DNA from: CAZHAX01 sp964530325
GTDB taxonomy: Bacteria; Chloroflexota; Anaerolineae; B4-G1
Length of the DNA: 64,000 bases
NCBI GenBank assembly: GCA_964530325.1
Contig: CAZHAX010000001.1
Location: forward strand, 332,070 to 396,069
Reading direction: 5' to 3'
Shown in pieces: positions 45,083-53,386 of this stretch. The notes beneath the pieces were generated by a model. It worked only from the letters and a program-made list of their open reading frames with translations. It was not told the DNA's origin and did no database searches. The position numbers and the translations under genes were made by a program. Position 1 is the stretch's first letter; the number at the start of each line of letters is the position of its first letter.

Positions 45083-45092
45083 GCCTCTGTCC

Positions 45093-46550
45093 TCAGTCAT
45101 TGCCGAACATCTGGCCGAAGCCCATGCCGAAGAAGCCATCCCGGCTCTGATCCGGGAGGGCGACCACACTGACGACGTCTCCCTCGGCCAGGCCGTTGGT
45201 GATCTCGACCTGTGTGTCGTTCATGAGCCCCAGAGTCACGTCGACCTGGTCGAAGCCGCGGCCGTCCGCTGTCTGGCGCAGGACGTAGTCAGTGCCGTTG
45301 TCGCTCCGTACGGCGCGGAGGGGGATGACCAGGGCGTGTTCCTGGAAGTCGACGATGACCTCGATGTCGGCGGTCATGCCGCTGCGGACACCCGTCTCCT
45401 CGCCGTTCTGGGAGGCGGCGCTACCCGAGTCCACGCTGATGGTGACAGGATAGAGGACGACGCCGGACCGCGTATCTGCCACGGGCGCGATGTAGGCTAC
45501 CTTGCCAGTGAGCTCCAGGCCGGGGATGGCATCCAGTGTGATGACCACATCCTGGCCGACGGCGACGAGGGCCACGTCCTCCTCGTCGAGCACGATGTCG
45601 ACGGCCAGGGCATCCAGGTCGCTGACCACGACCGCGGGTTGCCCCGCGCCGGCCATCTCTGCCACCTGGACGTTGATCGCGGTGACGGTGCCGGTGAAAG
45701 GCGCCCTCAGCGTTGCCTTCTCCAGACGCAGCAGCGTCTGGTCGAGCGAGGCCTGGGCCTGATCGACCTGAAGCTGTGCCCGCTCCACGTCCCGCTCGTC
45801 CGCGCCGGCGAGCAGCGATTCTAGATCGTTCTGAGCCTGGCGGTAGCTGGCCTGCGCTCTCTCCAGCTCCAGGCTTGCCGCCTGCAGCTGCTGATCGGCC
45901 GCCTGCTGGGCGCGCCGCAGCGCCAGCTCGGCGTCCTCGAGCCGGTCAAGAGCATTCTGGTAGTACCAGTAGTCCGCCTCGCCGTTGGTCCACTTGTCAT
46001 ACCAGTAGTTGGCCTGGCCCTGGGCGTCGTCGTAGGCCTGCTGAGCGCGCTCGAGCATTTCGTTGGCGGCGGCGCTGTCCAGCGCCGCGTCGTAGCTGAT
46101 CTGGGCCAGCTCGAGCGAGGCGGCGGCCTGGTCCCGCAGGTCGCGGGCCCGGGCGATCCGGTCCGCGTCGGCGCCTTCGAGGATCTCCTCCAGCTGGATC
46201 TCTGCCTGGCGCAGCGCGATCTCCGCCTGCGTCACCTGCAGCTGCAGCTCCGAGCTGTCCAGGCGGACGAGGGGATCGCCTGCCTGCACGTGATCTCCTT
46301 CCTCGACCAGCACGTCCTCTACCTGGCCGCCGGCGGCGAAGGCCAGACCGATCTCGGTCTCCGGGACGATGCCGCCGCTGGCGCTGACGGTGACCAGCAG
46401 CGTGCCGTACTCGGCGGTGGCGGTTTCCTGGGCCAGCTCGGCGAGCAAGTCGCGCCGGGCGGCGATCCCTTGCCAGAGGTTGACCGCCGCTATGACCACG
46501 CATATGACGGCCACAACAGCGGCGACAATGATCCATCTCTTCCTGTTCAC
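45093..46550 (-). CDS. HlyD/MacA-type membrane fusion protein
   Basis: 485 residues. One N-terminal membrane helix (about 5-24), a split lipoyl domain (GGQVEDVLVEEGDHVQAGDPL and a later half), a coiled-coil hairpin of roughly 190 residues rich in Ala, Gln, Glu and Leu (about 100-290), and beta-barrel and membrane-proximal domains match MacA/RND-type adaptor proteins. GTG start with GGGAGG upstream. First gene of the five-gene efflux and two-component operon. Confidence 0.9.
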   Translation of the reverse strand: MNRKRWIIVAAVVAVICVVIAAVNLWQGIAARRDLLAELAQETATAEYGTLLVTVSASGGIVPETEIGLAFAAGGQVEDVLVEEGDHVQAGDPLVRLDSSELQLQVTQAEIALRQAEIQLEEILEGADADRIARARDLRDQAAASLELAQISYDAALDSAAANEMLERAQQAYDDAQGQANYWYDKWTNGEADYWYYQNALDRLEDAELALRRAQQAADQQLQAASLELERAQASYRQAQNDLESLLAGADERDVERAQLQVDQAQASLDQTLLRLEKATLRAPFTGTVTAINVQVAEMAGAGQPAVVVSDLDALAVDIVLDEEDVALVAVGQDVVITLDAIPGLELTGKVAYIAPVADTRSGVVLYPVTISVDSGSAASQNGEETGVRSGMTADIEVIVDFQEHALVIPLRAVRSDNGTDYVLRQTADGRGFDQVDVTLGLMNDTQVEITNGLAEGDVVSVVALPDQSRDGFFGMGFGQMFGND

Positions 46551-46577
46551 AGATTTCCTCCCGGTTTTGCTGGGCTG

Positions 46578-46583
46578 ATTATA
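46578..46583 (-). promoter_or_regulatory. -10 element (TATAAT) of the efflux operon
   Basis: A perfect TATAAT on the minus strand, 28 bases before the GTG at 46550. The -35 is poor (ACACTT-like at 17 bases), so the promoter may need an activator, possibly the response regulator encoded at the operon's end. Confidence 0.45.
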
Positions 46584-46810
46584 CCCCGGAATGATGGAGG
46601 AAGTGTGGAGGGTGGGTGGAGCAGTGGGGGAGGATGGGGAGAGCCTGAGCGTCTGCCAGACCCTCAGGGTCTTCTCGTATGGCGGGTGCGGGGTAGGCGT
46701 AGGAAAGCTGTCAAGCAGCGCTGCGCGCGAGATGATAGGACGGGAGGGCCTCGCGCGGGTGGGGCCGCAGGGGTGATAGTGCGGGCGCGCGGAGAGGCGC
46801 GCGGGCGGGC

Positions 46811-46936
46811 AAGTACCTCAGAGGGGCGGACTTGCAGGGCGTGAACCTGTGCAGTGCGGACCTGCGGGGGGCGAAGCAGTTCGAGACGGACGTGCGAGGC
46901 GCCGATCTCAGAGGAGTGAAGGTGAGCATGGGGTAG
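46811..46936 (+). pseudogene. pentapeptide-repeat protein fragment
   Basis: The frame reads KYLRGADLQGVNLCSADLRG then AKQFETDVRGADLRGVKVSMG and a stop. About six A(D/N)LxG-type pentapeptide units are clear. There is no start codon with a ribosome binding site, and the frame is only 41 codons, so this is a remnant. A second, intact pentapeptide-like protein is encoded at 51957. Confidence 0.6.
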
Positions 46937-47035
46937 CTCGACGAGGCGCGAAGACGGGGTTCCCTGGCTTGAGCCACGCTGCCTGACGGGACAGCGCTAG
47001 AGAATACGAAAGCAGGCGGGTCCGGGTGTGTAGGG

Positions 47036-47153
47036 TGTCAAAGACGACCAGAACGGCTACGCCTGAATGCGCGCCTTCGTGTCAGAGACAGTGAGAATGC
47101 GCGCCAAGGATGCTGAGACTACTGCACCTCAGTGTCAAAGATAGCCAGAATGG
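47036..47153 (+). repeat. three imperfect ~21-bp repeats, IS21-like end remnant
   Basis: Copies at 47036-47056, 47080-47100 and 47133-47153. The first reads TGTCAAAGACGACCAGAACG and the third TGTCAAAGATAGCCAGAATG; these two match at 18 of 21 positions and the middle copy less well. Repeated TGTCA-starting units near an end are typical of IS21-family elements, but no istA or istB is nearby. Confidence 0.4.
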
Positions 47154-47580
47154 TGTAGGGCCTTCTGCAGACAGCGGTGCGTATTGGGTTGTCACTGAGC
47201 CGTGCCATGGTACAGTGTCCGCAAGAGGCCGACAGAAGACCGGCTGAGCTCATCGAATGGCGTTGTGGGCGCCACCTCTGGCCGGCTGATCGAACGACAG
47301 CGTCTGGCAGCCCGGGCCCGCTGAGTGGATGGCCAGTGGTATGGGAGATGGTGTGATCGTCGAAACAACCTGTCAGCTGTGCTTGAGCCCCGCAGTCCGC
47401 AAGATCACCAACTGCGGCGCGCTAGCAGCCGCAGCTCCCTGCCTGAGATCGGCCCACCACCTCCTGTCGCCCACCGGCAACCCCCTGGGCGCTCGCGCCA
47501 TTCAGAGAGCGGCGGCTTGAGCGCCACCTACTGGCAGATCAGGATGCCACACGCTGGGTAGGCACTTGCTTCAACTGCGT
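47154..47580. other. 427-base region without a recognised gene
   Basis: Between the repeat remnant and the glycosyltransferase stop. Short open frames exist (for example 47329-47520) but have no ribosome binding site or recognisable domain. Probably decayed mobile DNA. Confidence 0.5.
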
Positions 47581-50088
47581 CTAGTGCACAGTGCGCTCCG
47601 ACAACGTGATATGCCCCAGCCGAACCCGGTCCTCGTTCTGTCGACTGCCGTCGAGATAGGCGCTCAGCCGCACACCGGTGTCGGGTTCGTAGAGCCCAAC
47701 CTCAAGCGAATAGGTTCCGGTGGGCAGGTCCGCGGGCAGGCTTAGCGGTCGCGGGTCGACAACGACTTCGCCGGGCAACCAAGTATATGGAGGACGGGTT
47801 GCGTAGTAGGCCCAGCCATCGGACTGCGGACCCAGCCGGCCGTCCGAGCTGTACAAATGGAGGAAGACTTTAGCAGAGGTCAATGTCGGCAGCGCAGCTT
47901 GCCAGTAGAGGGTAACCGGCACCACATCACCTCCGTGCCACTCGGTGACGGGAACATCGAAGCCGACCAGGGAAATGGCGTCGGCGAAATGGATGTCGAC
48001 CTTCTGGCCCACGTCCGCCGGCTCACCGGAGGGGTCGCCAGCCAGGAACCAGAAGTAGTAGGGCGCATAGTGCTCGAAGCCTGGGACTGAGTTGTCGGCC
48101 CGGAGCGTGATGCGGGTCTCGAAAGCAGCGATTGCGCCGCCGGGCACGGCGAACAAGGTTTCGAGCCACTGACCCGGCACGGCGGGATAGGCCCAGCGGC
48201 CGACGTCTCTGCCGTCGATCTCAACCTCCACTGCGCCGGCTTCCTGCGCATGCAGTCTAGCCACCAGCCAGAGTCGCTCACCCGGCCTGGTCGCCACACT
48301 GAAGGACATGCCCCCTGTGAGGAGCCTCCCGCCGTCAAGCACTTCCCGCTCGGGCAGAACCCGATAGGACAGCTGCCGCAGCTCGGTGGGATAGGCGGAG
48401 CGTCTCACCTCGTGCCACCATTCCAGGTCGTGTGCCGCTTCGTCGGTCAGGTCCGCCACGTCCAGTCGGTCGACCAGCTCCAGCCCGGCCGTGCGCGACA
48501 TAACGTCGGGCTGATAGTAGTCTGCTCCGCTGTCGGCCAAACCCCAGTCGGCCCTCCATACCCCCTGAACCGGCCCCGCGCTGGCGACGCCGTATTCGGC
48601 CATCTCGACTCGGAACAGCTCCTGGTCGAACAGACTCGTCTCCGCCAGATACGGTATGAAGAACACGTCCGGGTAGATGGCGAAGTACTCGGGCCGCATT
48701 GGGGAGTGCTCCATGAGCTCGTACGTGCTGCCGGGGCCATGCCGCCAGGCGGTAGCGGCCTCAGCGGTCGTCAGGCCGATCAAGTCGTAGGTCGGCCGTT
48801 GACCGACATAGCGGAGGGAACCAGTGTCGTGAACCCCGACCCGGGCCTGCGGCGGAAGGCTCTCCCGGAGCCAATCGGCCAACACCAGCTGTTGACCAGC
48901 AACCGTCACCAGCGCGCGGCGGTAAAGGCTTGCGGCGCGCACAGTGGAGTAGAACGAGAAGGAAAGCAGCAAGATCAGTATGAGCCGGGGCAAGCGCCGC
49001 TGCCAGGTCCTCTTCGCCTCGGTGCCCAGATGCGCCAGGCCTGCAATTCCCAGGACTACAACGACCGGAACAAACGGGACCTGGTAGCGGCCTAAGTGCC
49101 ACGTCGCAGTCATCAGTGTGGCGGTGGAGAGCGCACCGATCCAGACCCAGGAGGATGTTGCCCAGAGATCCGCCCAGCGTCGCCCCCTTGCCAGGCCGGT
49201 CCACCCCACCAGAGCGAGCAGCAGGATCCCCGGAGCAACGAGCCATAGCCCGGACGGCTGCCAGCCGAGAAACGTGCCAACAACGTCCCGGTATGACAAG
49301 AGAGTAGAGCGGATGAACTCACCAGCATAGAAGGGAACGTTGAGCGACCAGGACTTGGCCAGAAGACCCGAGGAGGCAGGCGTACCGGTAAGCGCCCAGT
49401 TGACCGTCGTCGGGACCAGCCCAGCCAGGACGGCCCCCGACAGCATGAGCAGCTTTCTGCCTTGCAGGGGCCTCCGCAAGATCAGCCCATCGAGCAGGAG
49501 GCCAATACAGAGCAGGACGGCCAACACCAGTCCCTCCGGTCGAGTGAGACCTGCCAGCGCCGACAGCAGGGCGCATCTCCCACAGCGACCGGCGACGAAG
49601 GCCTCGACTGCACCCAGGGTGAGCACCGTGAACAGACCAGTCTCCATGCCGTTGAAGCACCCCCACTGCAGGGAGCCGGTCAGGACCACGAGGCCTGCCG
49701 CAGCCCGGGCCCACGCCGTCGACCCGCGGCCGATGAGGCGGCGGGCCAGCCGATAGCTCAGCCAGGCAGAGAGCCCCAGCCAGGCTACACCCATGCCGAC
49801 CGCAACAGCGGATAGCGATTCTCCCGTTATGCCCACTGCGTAGCAGGCGGCCAAGACCATCCCATACAGTGGGCTGGTCATGCCGCTCGAGGGCGGATCG
49901 CCGTCGTTGTACTGGTAGGGGTGGCCGAGCGCTATCTGTCGGGCATACTGGAACGTTATGTAGGCGTCGTCGAGAGGGGCAACGGGCCGGTCTTGATCAG
50001 CTGTGAGGGCCAGACCCAGGTAGAGGGCACCCATGATACACACAAGCGTCGCCAGGGCCATCCGGCGCCGGCGGCTGTCTGTGCTCAT
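47581..50088 (-). CDS. large membrane glycosyltransferase-like protein (GT-C) with C-terminal beta domains
   Basis: 835 residues. About eleven transmembrane helices fill residues 8-395. The first loop has the LDDAYITFQYARQIALGHPY motif with paired Asp, found in GT-C arabinofuranosyl- and mannosyl-type transferases that use polyprenol-phosphate sugars. Residues ~400-835 are extracytoplasmic and beta-rich, with an Ig-like or carbohydrate-binding-like end (HLYSSDGRLGPQSDGW, YSLEVGLYEPDTG). The acceptor is unknown. It stands alone in the accessory region on the minus strand. Confidence 0.75.
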   Translation of the reverse strand: MSTDSRRRRMALATLVCIMGALYLGLALTADQDRPVAPLDDAYITFQYARQIALGHPYQYNDGDPPSSGMTSPLYGMVLAACYAVGITGESLSAVAVGMGVAWLGLSAWLSYRLARRLIGRGSTAWARAAAGLVVLTGSLQWGCFNGMETGLFTVLTLGAVEAFVAGRCGRCALLSALAGLTRPEGLVLAVLLCIGLLLDGLILRRPLQGRKLLMLSGAVLAGLVPTTVNWALTGTPASSGLLAKSWSLNVPFYAGEFIRSTLLSYRDVVGTFLGWQPSGLWLVAPGILLLALVGWTGLARGRRWADLWATSSWVWIGALSTATLMTATWHLGRYQVPFVPVVVVLGIAGLAHLGTEAKRTWQRRLPRLILILLLSFSFYSTVRAASLYRRALVTVAGQQLVLADWLRESLPPQARVGVHDTGSLRYVGQRPTYDLIGLTTAEAATAWRHGPGSTYELMEHSPMRPEYFAIYPDVFFIPYLAETSLFDQELFRVEMAEYGVASAGPVQGVWRADWGLADSGADYYQPDVMSRTAGLELVDRLDVADLTDEAAHDLEWWHEVRRSAYPTELRQLSYRVLPEREVLDGGRLLTGGMSFSVATRPGERLWLVARLHAQEAGAVEVEIDGRDVGRWAYPAVPGQWLETLFAVPGGAIAAFETRITLRADNSVPGFEHYAPYYFWFLAGDPSGEPADVGQKVDIHFADAISLVGFDVPVTEWHGGDVVPVTLYWQAALPTLTSAKVFLHLYSSDGRLGPQSDGWAYYATRPPYTWLPGEVVVDPRPLSLPADLPTGTYSLEVGLYEPDTGVRLSAYLDGSRQNEDRVRLGHITLSERTVH

Positions 50089-50177
50089 GCCCTGCTCCTC
50101 CTGTCTGCCAGCGGGAAGATCCCAACCGGTCCGCCCGGGTGGTCTTCACGGGGCGTCCGGCCGAAGGACACCCGGCA

Positions 50178-50205
50178 ATCATACTTCAGCCGAGGGAATC
50201 TGCAA
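50178..50205 (-). promoter_or_regulatory. promoter of the large glycosyltransferase gene
   Basis: Minus strand TTGCAG (50205-50200), a 16-base spacer and TATGAT (50183-50178), leaving a leader of about 80 bases. Confidence 0.45.
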
Positions 50206-50714
50206 GTCAGGGCTGCCGGGTGTCCAGCACGTGTTACATACCTAATGGGTCTCGGCTACTCTGAATGCGTTGAGCGTGTGGTAGGATCGGCTGGCCTGGC
50301 ACAGACTCGCGACTGGAGTGCGTATCGGTCCTGGGAACCGCATCGACTGCGGGCAGCTGAGGAGGCTGAACCCCGAGGCGGCGCGAAGGGGGCAGTGCTG
50401 CAATACCTGGACACGAACGGGGGGAGCAAGGCTGATGCGGCGACGACGTTTGGCGCTGCCTCGCCCCTACGCGCGCCAGTGGGGCGGGCTGCCAGCCCGC
50501 CGCCGGATCGCCCGGACCCATACCCCTGGGCTGATAGCCCAACCCCGCTCCGCGGGCTGCGGAAGGACCTCGGGCGGGCACAAGGCCCGCCCCTCCTTGA
50601 CGTACCGTCCTCTCCTTGCGGGCAGGGCGGCGGATTCGCAATCGCCCTGCAGGCGAGAGCGTGGTATACTGGACGGCAGCACATTGACAACCGAAGAGTG
50701 CCGGCGCGCGGATC
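50206..50714. other. gene-free region: HTH-like remnant, palindromic repeats, promoter for the Rhs gene
   Basis: Bases ~50380-50462 read GAVLQYLDTNGGSKADAATT in one plus-strand frame, which faintly resembles a transposase-type helix-turn-helix, with no start. Bases 50480-50602 are GC-rich inverted repeats of the dispersed family. TGGTATACT at 50660-50668 is an extended -10 about 46 bases before the ATG of the Rhs gene. Confidence 0.45.
50480..50602. repeat. dispersed GC-rich palindromic repeat, copy 1
   Basis: Contains GGCGGGCTGCCAGCCCGCC, then CCGCGGGCTGCGGAAGGACC and GGCGGGCACAAGGCCCGCCC, ending CTCCTTG. The same units in the same order recur at 52719-52800, and partly at 52902-52980 and 53866-53950. 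Confidence 0.7.
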
Positions 50715-51878
50715 ATGCGCGTGGAGGGGGAGATCTCCTACGTGCTGGCTGACCACCTGGGCTCGGCCAGCGTGACGCTCGACGCCAGCGGCAACGTCCA
50801 AGGCGAGATGCGCTACTTCGCCTACGGGGCGATGCGGGACGCGAGCGGGTACGCGGGCACCGACCGGCTGTTCACCGGGCAGCGGGAAGTGGGGGAGATC
50901 GGGCTCTACCACTACGGGGCGCGGTTCTACTCGCCGCTGATCAGGAGGTTCATCAGCGCGGATACGGTGGTGCCGGAGCAGGGGCGGCCGCAGGACCTGA
51001 ACCGCTACTCGTATGTGCGGAACAACCCGCTGGTCTACAACGATCCAAGTGGACACTTGATCAACCTGGTGGCTGGGCTCATAGGTGGAGCCATCGGGGC
51101 AGTCATAGGCGCGGCGACCGTGGCGGTCCCGCAGATGATCAACAACATACGCGACGGCGAGCCGCTCACGGCGAATATCGATCCGGTCGAGGTCGGTAAG
51201 GCGGCGGCCGTCGGCGCGGTTGCCGGAGTTGTTGGCGGTCTTACCTTTGGCGCTGCACTGGCCGTGGCGCCTACTGTAGGCCTCGGCACTGGGCTCGCCG
51301 CGCACGCCGCGGCTGGAGCGGTGAGTGGCGTCGCTGCTGGCCGGGCCAGGAGGCTGACCGAGAACGCGCTCGACCCGGAGCGAGGGTTATTCGAGGACGT
51401 ATACAATCCTGGGGACATACTCGCTGATGCGGCGCTCGGGGCGGTGTCGGGGTCGCTCGTATACGGGGCCAAGCAAGCGGTGAGCGGGGTCGCTCAGCGG
51501 CTGATGCAGCGAACCACGGATCGGGCCGTTGGAGACCTCGCGCGGAATTCGTCCTTGGGTAGAGAACTGCTGTCTGATGCGGAAAGGGCTGCCGCTCAAG
51601 GACACGTCAGGGTGGCGCCAATGCAATGTGGCAACGCCGTCGAGCGCCAAGCGCGGAACATCATACAGGAGTCGCGTGTGCTCAGAAGTCTGTTCCGGCC
51701 TGTCGGCGGCGCAGGTAACCCCGACTTTGTGGGCCGAGGCGTTTTCAGCGGACTGGATTTCGACATAACGACCAATACGGTTGGTTCAATCGCTAGCCAC
51801 GCAGCTCGATCCTACGGCAACGGCTTGCTGTATGGGCTGTACAACAGGCCGCAAGGGTTCATGGCGATCTTCGAGTGA
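50715..51878 (+). CDS. truncated Rhs-family protein with C-terminal toxin-like domain
   Basis: 387 residues. Residues ~1-112 are the end of an Rhs/YD core: YVLADHLGSASVTLD, FTGQREVGEIGLYHYGARFYSPLIRRF in part, DLNRYSYVRNNPLVYNDPSG. The usual >1000-residue YD-repeat shell is missing. A Gly/Ala-rich hydrophobic stretch (about 115-220) follows. A C-terminal domain after residue 290 (NAVERQARNIIQES, GNPDFVGRG, GLDFDITT) has acidic residues in beta strands that may form a nuclease-like core. The next gene is a plausible immunity protein. Confidence 0.75.
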   Translation: MRVEGEISYVLADHLGSASVTLDASGNVQGEMRYFAYGAMRDASGYAGTDRLFTGQREVGEIGLYHYGARFYSPLIRRFISADTVVPEQGRPQDLNRYSYVRNNPLVYNDPSGHLINLVAGLIGGAIGAVIGAATVAVPQMINNIRDGEPLTANIDPVEVGKAAAVGAVAGVVGGLTFGAALAVAPTVGLGTGLAAHAAAGAVSGVAAGRARRLTENALDPERGLFEDVYNPGDILADAALGAVSGSLVYGAKQAVSGVAQRLMQRTTDRAVGDLARNSSLGRELLSDAERAAAQGHVRVAPMQCGNAVERQARNIIQESRVLRSLFRPVGGAGNPDFVGRGVFSGLDFDITTNTVGSIASHAARSYGNGLLYGLYNRPQGFMAIFE

Positions 51879-51956
51879 GCTGCGTCTGGCTGTGCACGGC
51901 AGTGGGTACTGCACTGGTGGCTGCCCGAGATACGAGGTTGTTGAGGGAGACGGCTG

Positions 51957-52658
51957 ATGTCCAGCAAGTCCCATCGGGATCAGGAGTTCGCCTCCTTCAT
52001 CGACAGGGGAGGCAAGACGTACTATGACCTCGAGTTCGTGAACTGCAGGTTCGTCGGCTGTTCGTTTTCGGGAACGAGGAAGCCCCGGCGCCGCTCGACG
52101 CTGCGAGGCGCTCGCTTTGAGGGCTGTGTTGCCCAGGGCTGCACCATGTACACGGGCATCATCGAGGATGCACTGATCAATGGTCTGGACACGCGCGGTC
52201 AGCTGCTGCAGACTTGGGCGGCTGTGTTCAGGCACGTTGTGCTGCGAGGCGACATCGGGCGGATCATGATCAGTCCGACCGTTCTCCCAGGGATTGCGAC
52301 GCCCGCTGAACAGCAGGCCTTCGACGAGGCGAATGCGCAGTTCTACGCTGCGACGGACTGGGCCCTGGACATAAGCGAGGCGCGGTTCCGGGAGTGCCAG
52401 ATCCGCGGTGTACCGACGCACCTCATACGCCGAGACCCAGCGTCCCAGGTGGTGGTCAAGCGGGACAAGGTGATCTCGGGGGAGTGGCGGGACGTCGACC
52501 TTTCGGATACCTGGTGGCACGTCTCCATCGGGGACCTCATCGGGGACGACGACCGAGAAGACGTGCTCCTCGTCGCGCCCAAGCGGCATCCCAACTATCG
52601 GGCGCTTCTAGTGGGCCTGCAGAGGCTGCGGGACGCAGGGATCGCGGAACCGGACTAG
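51957..52658 (+). CDS. pentapeptide-repeat-like protein, candidate immunity protein
   Basis: 233 residues. Residues ~20-130 carry degenerate five-residue repeats with central aromatic or leucine positions (EFVNCRFVGCSFSG, TLRGARFEGCVAQGC), and the C-terminal part is mixed alpha/beta (NAQFYAATDWALDISEARFREC, later VSIGDLIGDDDRED). It lies 78 bases after the Rhs gene, as an immunity gene would. Right-handed beta helices of this type can mimic DNA (Qnr, MfpA). Binding to the Rhs toxin is inferred from position. Confidence 0.65.
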   Translation: MSSKSHRDQEFASFIDRGGKTYYDLEFVNCRFVGCSFSGTRKPRRRSTLRGARFEGCVAQGCTMYTGIIEDALINGLDTRGQLLQTWAAVFRHVVLRGDIGRIMISPTVLPGIATPAEQQAFDEANAQFYAATDWALDISEARFRECQIRGVPTHLIRRDPASQVVVKRDKVISGEWRDVDLSDTWWHVSIGDLIGDDDREDVLLVAPKRHPNYRALLVGLQRLRDAGIAEPD

Positions 52659-52685
52659 TGGAGCGGCCCAACCCTGGGCCGAACT

Positions 52686-52712
52686 TAGGGGCGAGGCAGC
52701 GCCTCGCCCCTA
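52686..52712. repeat. 12-bp perfect inverted repeat
   Basis: TAGGGGCGAGGC-AGC-GCCTCGCCCCTA, directly after the immunity-like gene. It could also act as a stem without a T tract. A member of the palindrome cluster in this region; a decayed version is at 53866-53885. Confidence 0.8.
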
Positions 52713-52718
52713 CCGTGC

Positions 52719-52800
52719 GTGTAGGGCGGGCTGTTAGCCCCCCTTCCGCTGCGCGGGGTGCGGAAGGTCCCAGGGCGGGCACAAGGCCCGCCCCTCCTTG
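52719..52800. repeat. dispersed GC-rich palindromic repeat, copy 2
   Basis: TGTAGGGCGGGCTGTTAGCC, then CCGCTGCGCGGGGTGCGGAA and GGCGGGCACAAGGCCCGCCC ending CTCCTTG. Same order of units as copy 1 at 50480-50602. Confidence 0.75.
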
Positions 52801-52841
52801 GGCTCCAGAAGAGGCAGCCTGCGAAGTAGGGGTCAGCTGTC

Positions 52842-52865
52842 AGCCGTGGGCTTCAGCCCACGGCT
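52842..52865. repeat. 10-bp inverted repeat, family shared with 57039-57062
   Basis: AGCCGTGGGC-TTCA-GCCCACGGCT. A nearly identical palindrome sits upstream of lysW, about 4.2 kb away, so this is a dispersed element and not a local duplication. Confidence 0.8.
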
Positions 52866-52905
52866 GGGCGGCTGAGTTTGCCGCCGATGTCGGCGGGGGG
52901 GGTAG

Positions 52906-52924
52906 GGCGGGCTGTCAGCCCGCC
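52906..52924. repeat. GGCGGGCT-GTC-AGCCCGCC palindrome
   Basis: 8-bp perfect stem with a GTC loop; first unit of the third, partial copy of the dispersed repeat (to about 52980). Confidence 0.75.
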
Positions 52925-53016
52925 GTCCGGGTCATAGCGCCCCCTCCGTGGGCTGGCGAGGGCCCGGGGCGGGCAGGGCCACCTCCAAAAGCGTCCGATC
53001 CAGGGCAATCCCCGCG

Positions 53017-53043
53017 GTAGGGGCGCGGTCACCGCGCCCCTAC
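53017..53043. repeat. 13-bp nearly loopless inverted repeat
   Basis: GTAGGGGCGCGGT-C-ACCGCGCCCCTAC, 30 bases before the vapBC-type promoter. Could extrude as a cruciform. Confidence 0.8.
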
Positions 53044-53073
53044 ACGGAATCCTAGCCGCCTTTTCGCCGTCCC

Positions 53074-53125
53074 TTGCGTCCCTGGTGCTTCCATGCTACA
53101 CTAAGCATAGAACCACACATGCTTA
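53074..53125 (+). promoter_or_regulatory. promoter and operator of the toxin-antitoxin pair
   Basis: TTGCGT (53074-53079), a 17-base spacer and TACACT (53097-53102). An inverted repeat TAAGCAT (53102-53108) and ATGCTTA (53119-53125) overlaps the transcription start, and a further ATGCT half-site is at 53093-53097. This fits autorepression by the antitoxin, a usual feature of VapBC and MazEF. Confidence 0.6.
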
Positions 53126-53140
53126 GCAGGGAGGAGAGCG

Positions 53141-53386
53141 ATGTCCGACCCGGTGACGGTCAAAGTCAGCAGCCGCAATCAGATCGCCGTGCCTCGGATC
53201 GCCCGCGATAGGCTGGATATCAAGAGCGGGGATCGGCTCCTCGTCGACGTGCAGGATGGACTGCTCGTTCTGGTTCCCGAGCCGGAGGAGTACGCCGAAC
53301 GCCTGGCCGGCCTGCATCGGGATCTGTGGGCAGGCCTGGACACGGATGCCTACCTGGACGGGGAGCGGGATGCGTGGACGGGCTGA
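53141..53386 (+). CDS. AbrB/MazE-family (VapB-like) antitoxin
   Basis: 81 residues. Residues ~5-48 (VKVSSRNQIAVPRIARDRLD, IKSGDRLLV) form the swapped-hairpin AbrB DNA-binding domain. The C-terminal acidic tail (about 50-81) would wrap the toxin. Strong AGGGAGGAGAG ribosome binding site. The toxin gene overlaps its end by 13 bases. Confidence 0.92.
   Translation: MSDPVTVKVSSRNQIAVPRIARDRLDIKSGDRLLVDVQDGLLVLVPEPEEYAERLAGLHRDLWAGLDTDAYLDGERDAWTG

Noticed and set aside
47036..47153. CRISPR array
   Set aside because: Only three poorly conserved copies with unequal spacing (44 and 53 bases) and no cas genes. Transposon-end repeats fit better.
47329..47520. 63-codon open frame on the plus strand
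   Set aside because: No ribosome binding site, no recognised domain, and composition like surrounding non-coding DNA.
50256..51305. Long open frame on the minus strand opposite the Rhs gene
   Set aside because: It runs antisense through recognisable Rhs core sequence and through the palindromic repeats; high GC makes such shadow frames common here.
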